From Candidatus Aenigmatarchaeota archaeon (GTDB lineage: Archaea; Aenigmatarchaeota; Aenigmatarchaeia; CG10238-14; SpSt-28): a stretch of DNA of 5,284 nucleotides. This document shows positions 5,159 to 5,284 of this stretch, piece after piece. The stretch lies in the NCBI GenBank assembly GCA_021161995.1, contig JAGGZO010000030.1, positions 1 to 5,284 on the forward strand, in the 5' to 3' direction. Each line of letters starts with the position of its first letter. The stretch's first letter is position 1. The notes under the pieces are model-generated. The model had not been told where the DNA came from and did not search any database. It saw nothing but the letters and a program-made list of their open reading frames with translations. The position numbers and the translations under genes are program-made.

Positions 5159-5231
5159 GGACCGGTCGTCTAGCGGCCAAGGATGCAGGCCTGTCACGCC
5201 TGAGACCCGGGTTCAAATCCCGGCCGGTCCG
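5159..5231 (+). tRNA. tRNA-Asp (anticodon GTC)
   Basis: All cloverleaf parts can be drawn. The acceptor stem GGACCGG (5159-5165) pairs perfectly with CCGGTCC (5224-5230), with discriminator G at 5231, as expected for aspartate. The D arm begins at 5168 with GTCT pairing GGAT (two G-U wobbles) around AGCGGCCAA. The anticodon stem is CAGGC (5186-5190) with GCCTG (5198-5202) and the loop CTGTCAC, giving anticodon GTC at 5193-5195. The T arm is CCGGG (5207-5211), loop TTCAAAT, then CCCGG (5219-5223). There is no intron, and CCA is not encoded (the sequence continues CTTTTC), so CCA must be added enzymatically. A 5S gene beside tRNA-Asp is an arrangement known in some other archaea. Confidence 0.97.
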
Positions 5232-5232
5232 C

Positions 5233-5236
5233 TTTT
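5233..5236 (+). terminator. Possible short oligo-T terminator of tRNA-Asp
   Basis: TTTT followed by CTC begins two bases after the discriminator base. It is short, but it fits hairpin-independent termination in archaea and leaves a brief trailer for tRNase Z to remove. Confidence 0.3.
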
Positions 5237-5248
5237 CTCATCACTATG

Positions 5249-5284
5249 TTTTTAAATACACTTATTCTATTGCTATTCGATGGG
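5249..5284 (+). promoter_or_regulatory. TATA box and probable start of a gene cut by the window edge
   Basis: TTTTTAAATA (5249-5258) is a strong TATA box; its TTTAAATA core is centred at 5254.5. Counting 26 nt downstream reaches 5280, where an ATG begins (ATGGG to the end of the window). The spacing matches the leaderless pattern of pfdA and ftsY, so a leaderless protein gene probably starts here. Because the visible bases also include GGG, a further stable RNA gene is possible. Only five bases remain, so no product can be suggested. Confidence 0.5.

Noticed and set aside
1..5284. CRISPR arrays, insertion sequences or attachment sites
   Set aside because: No regularly spaced repeats, transposase motifs or direct repeats flanking the tRNA were seen. 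The only extended internal similarity is the homology of ftsY and srp54.

Overview
The window reads as chromosomal DNA from an archaeon. The evidence is an archaeal prefoldin alpha subunit, a TrmB-family regulator, archaeal-type FtsY and SRP54, GGTGA-type ribosome binding sites and TATA boxes about 26 nt ahead of gene starts. The protein-coding DNA is A+T-rich (AGA for arginine, many A/T-ending codons), while the 5S rRNA and tRNA are very G+C-rich with uninterrupted stems. That contrast is usual in thermophiles. Details of SRP54 (GLFGSGKT P-loop, DTAGRDAL, GVGEKPDDLEE) look to me like those of small-genome DPANN-type archaea; this is from memory and is only a weak placement.

Layout, all on the + strand. 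1-125: A+T-rich leader with two small inverted repeats, a TATA-like element and a perfect GGTGAT ribosome binding site. 126-1258: a two-gene unit 2 nt apart, an unrecognised basic 233-aa protein followed by a PIN-domain ribonuclease with a complete acidic active site. 1279-1695: prefoldin alpha subunit. 1729-2550: TrmB-family regulator with a winged helix and a degenerate phospholipase-D-like domain. 2586-3608: ftsY, the SRP receptor. 3610-4938: srp54, whose ribosome binding site lies in the last codons of ftsY. 4963-5083: 5S rRNA, apparently unlinked from 16S/23S. 5159-5231: tRNA-Asp(GTC). 5249-5284: a promoter and probable start of another gene running off the edge.

The core genes all serve the handling of new proteins. 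Prefoldin holds unfolded chains, and SRP54 with FtsY delivers ribosomes carrying membrane or secreted proteins to the membrane. 5S rRNA and tRNA-Asp belong to translation itself. The TrmB regulator sits between pfdA and ftsY. The basic protein plus PIN ribonuclease upstream is the accessory-looking part and the best candidate for something undescribed; it resembles a toxin-antitoxin pair in layout, but the partner is far larger than a usual antitoxin.

A regular transcription pattern runs through the window. TATA-like elements centred about 26 nt before pfdA, trmB, ftsY, the 5S gene and the edge gene imply mostly leaderless transcripts, while the first gene of the PIN unit and srp54 use GGTGA ribosome binding sites.
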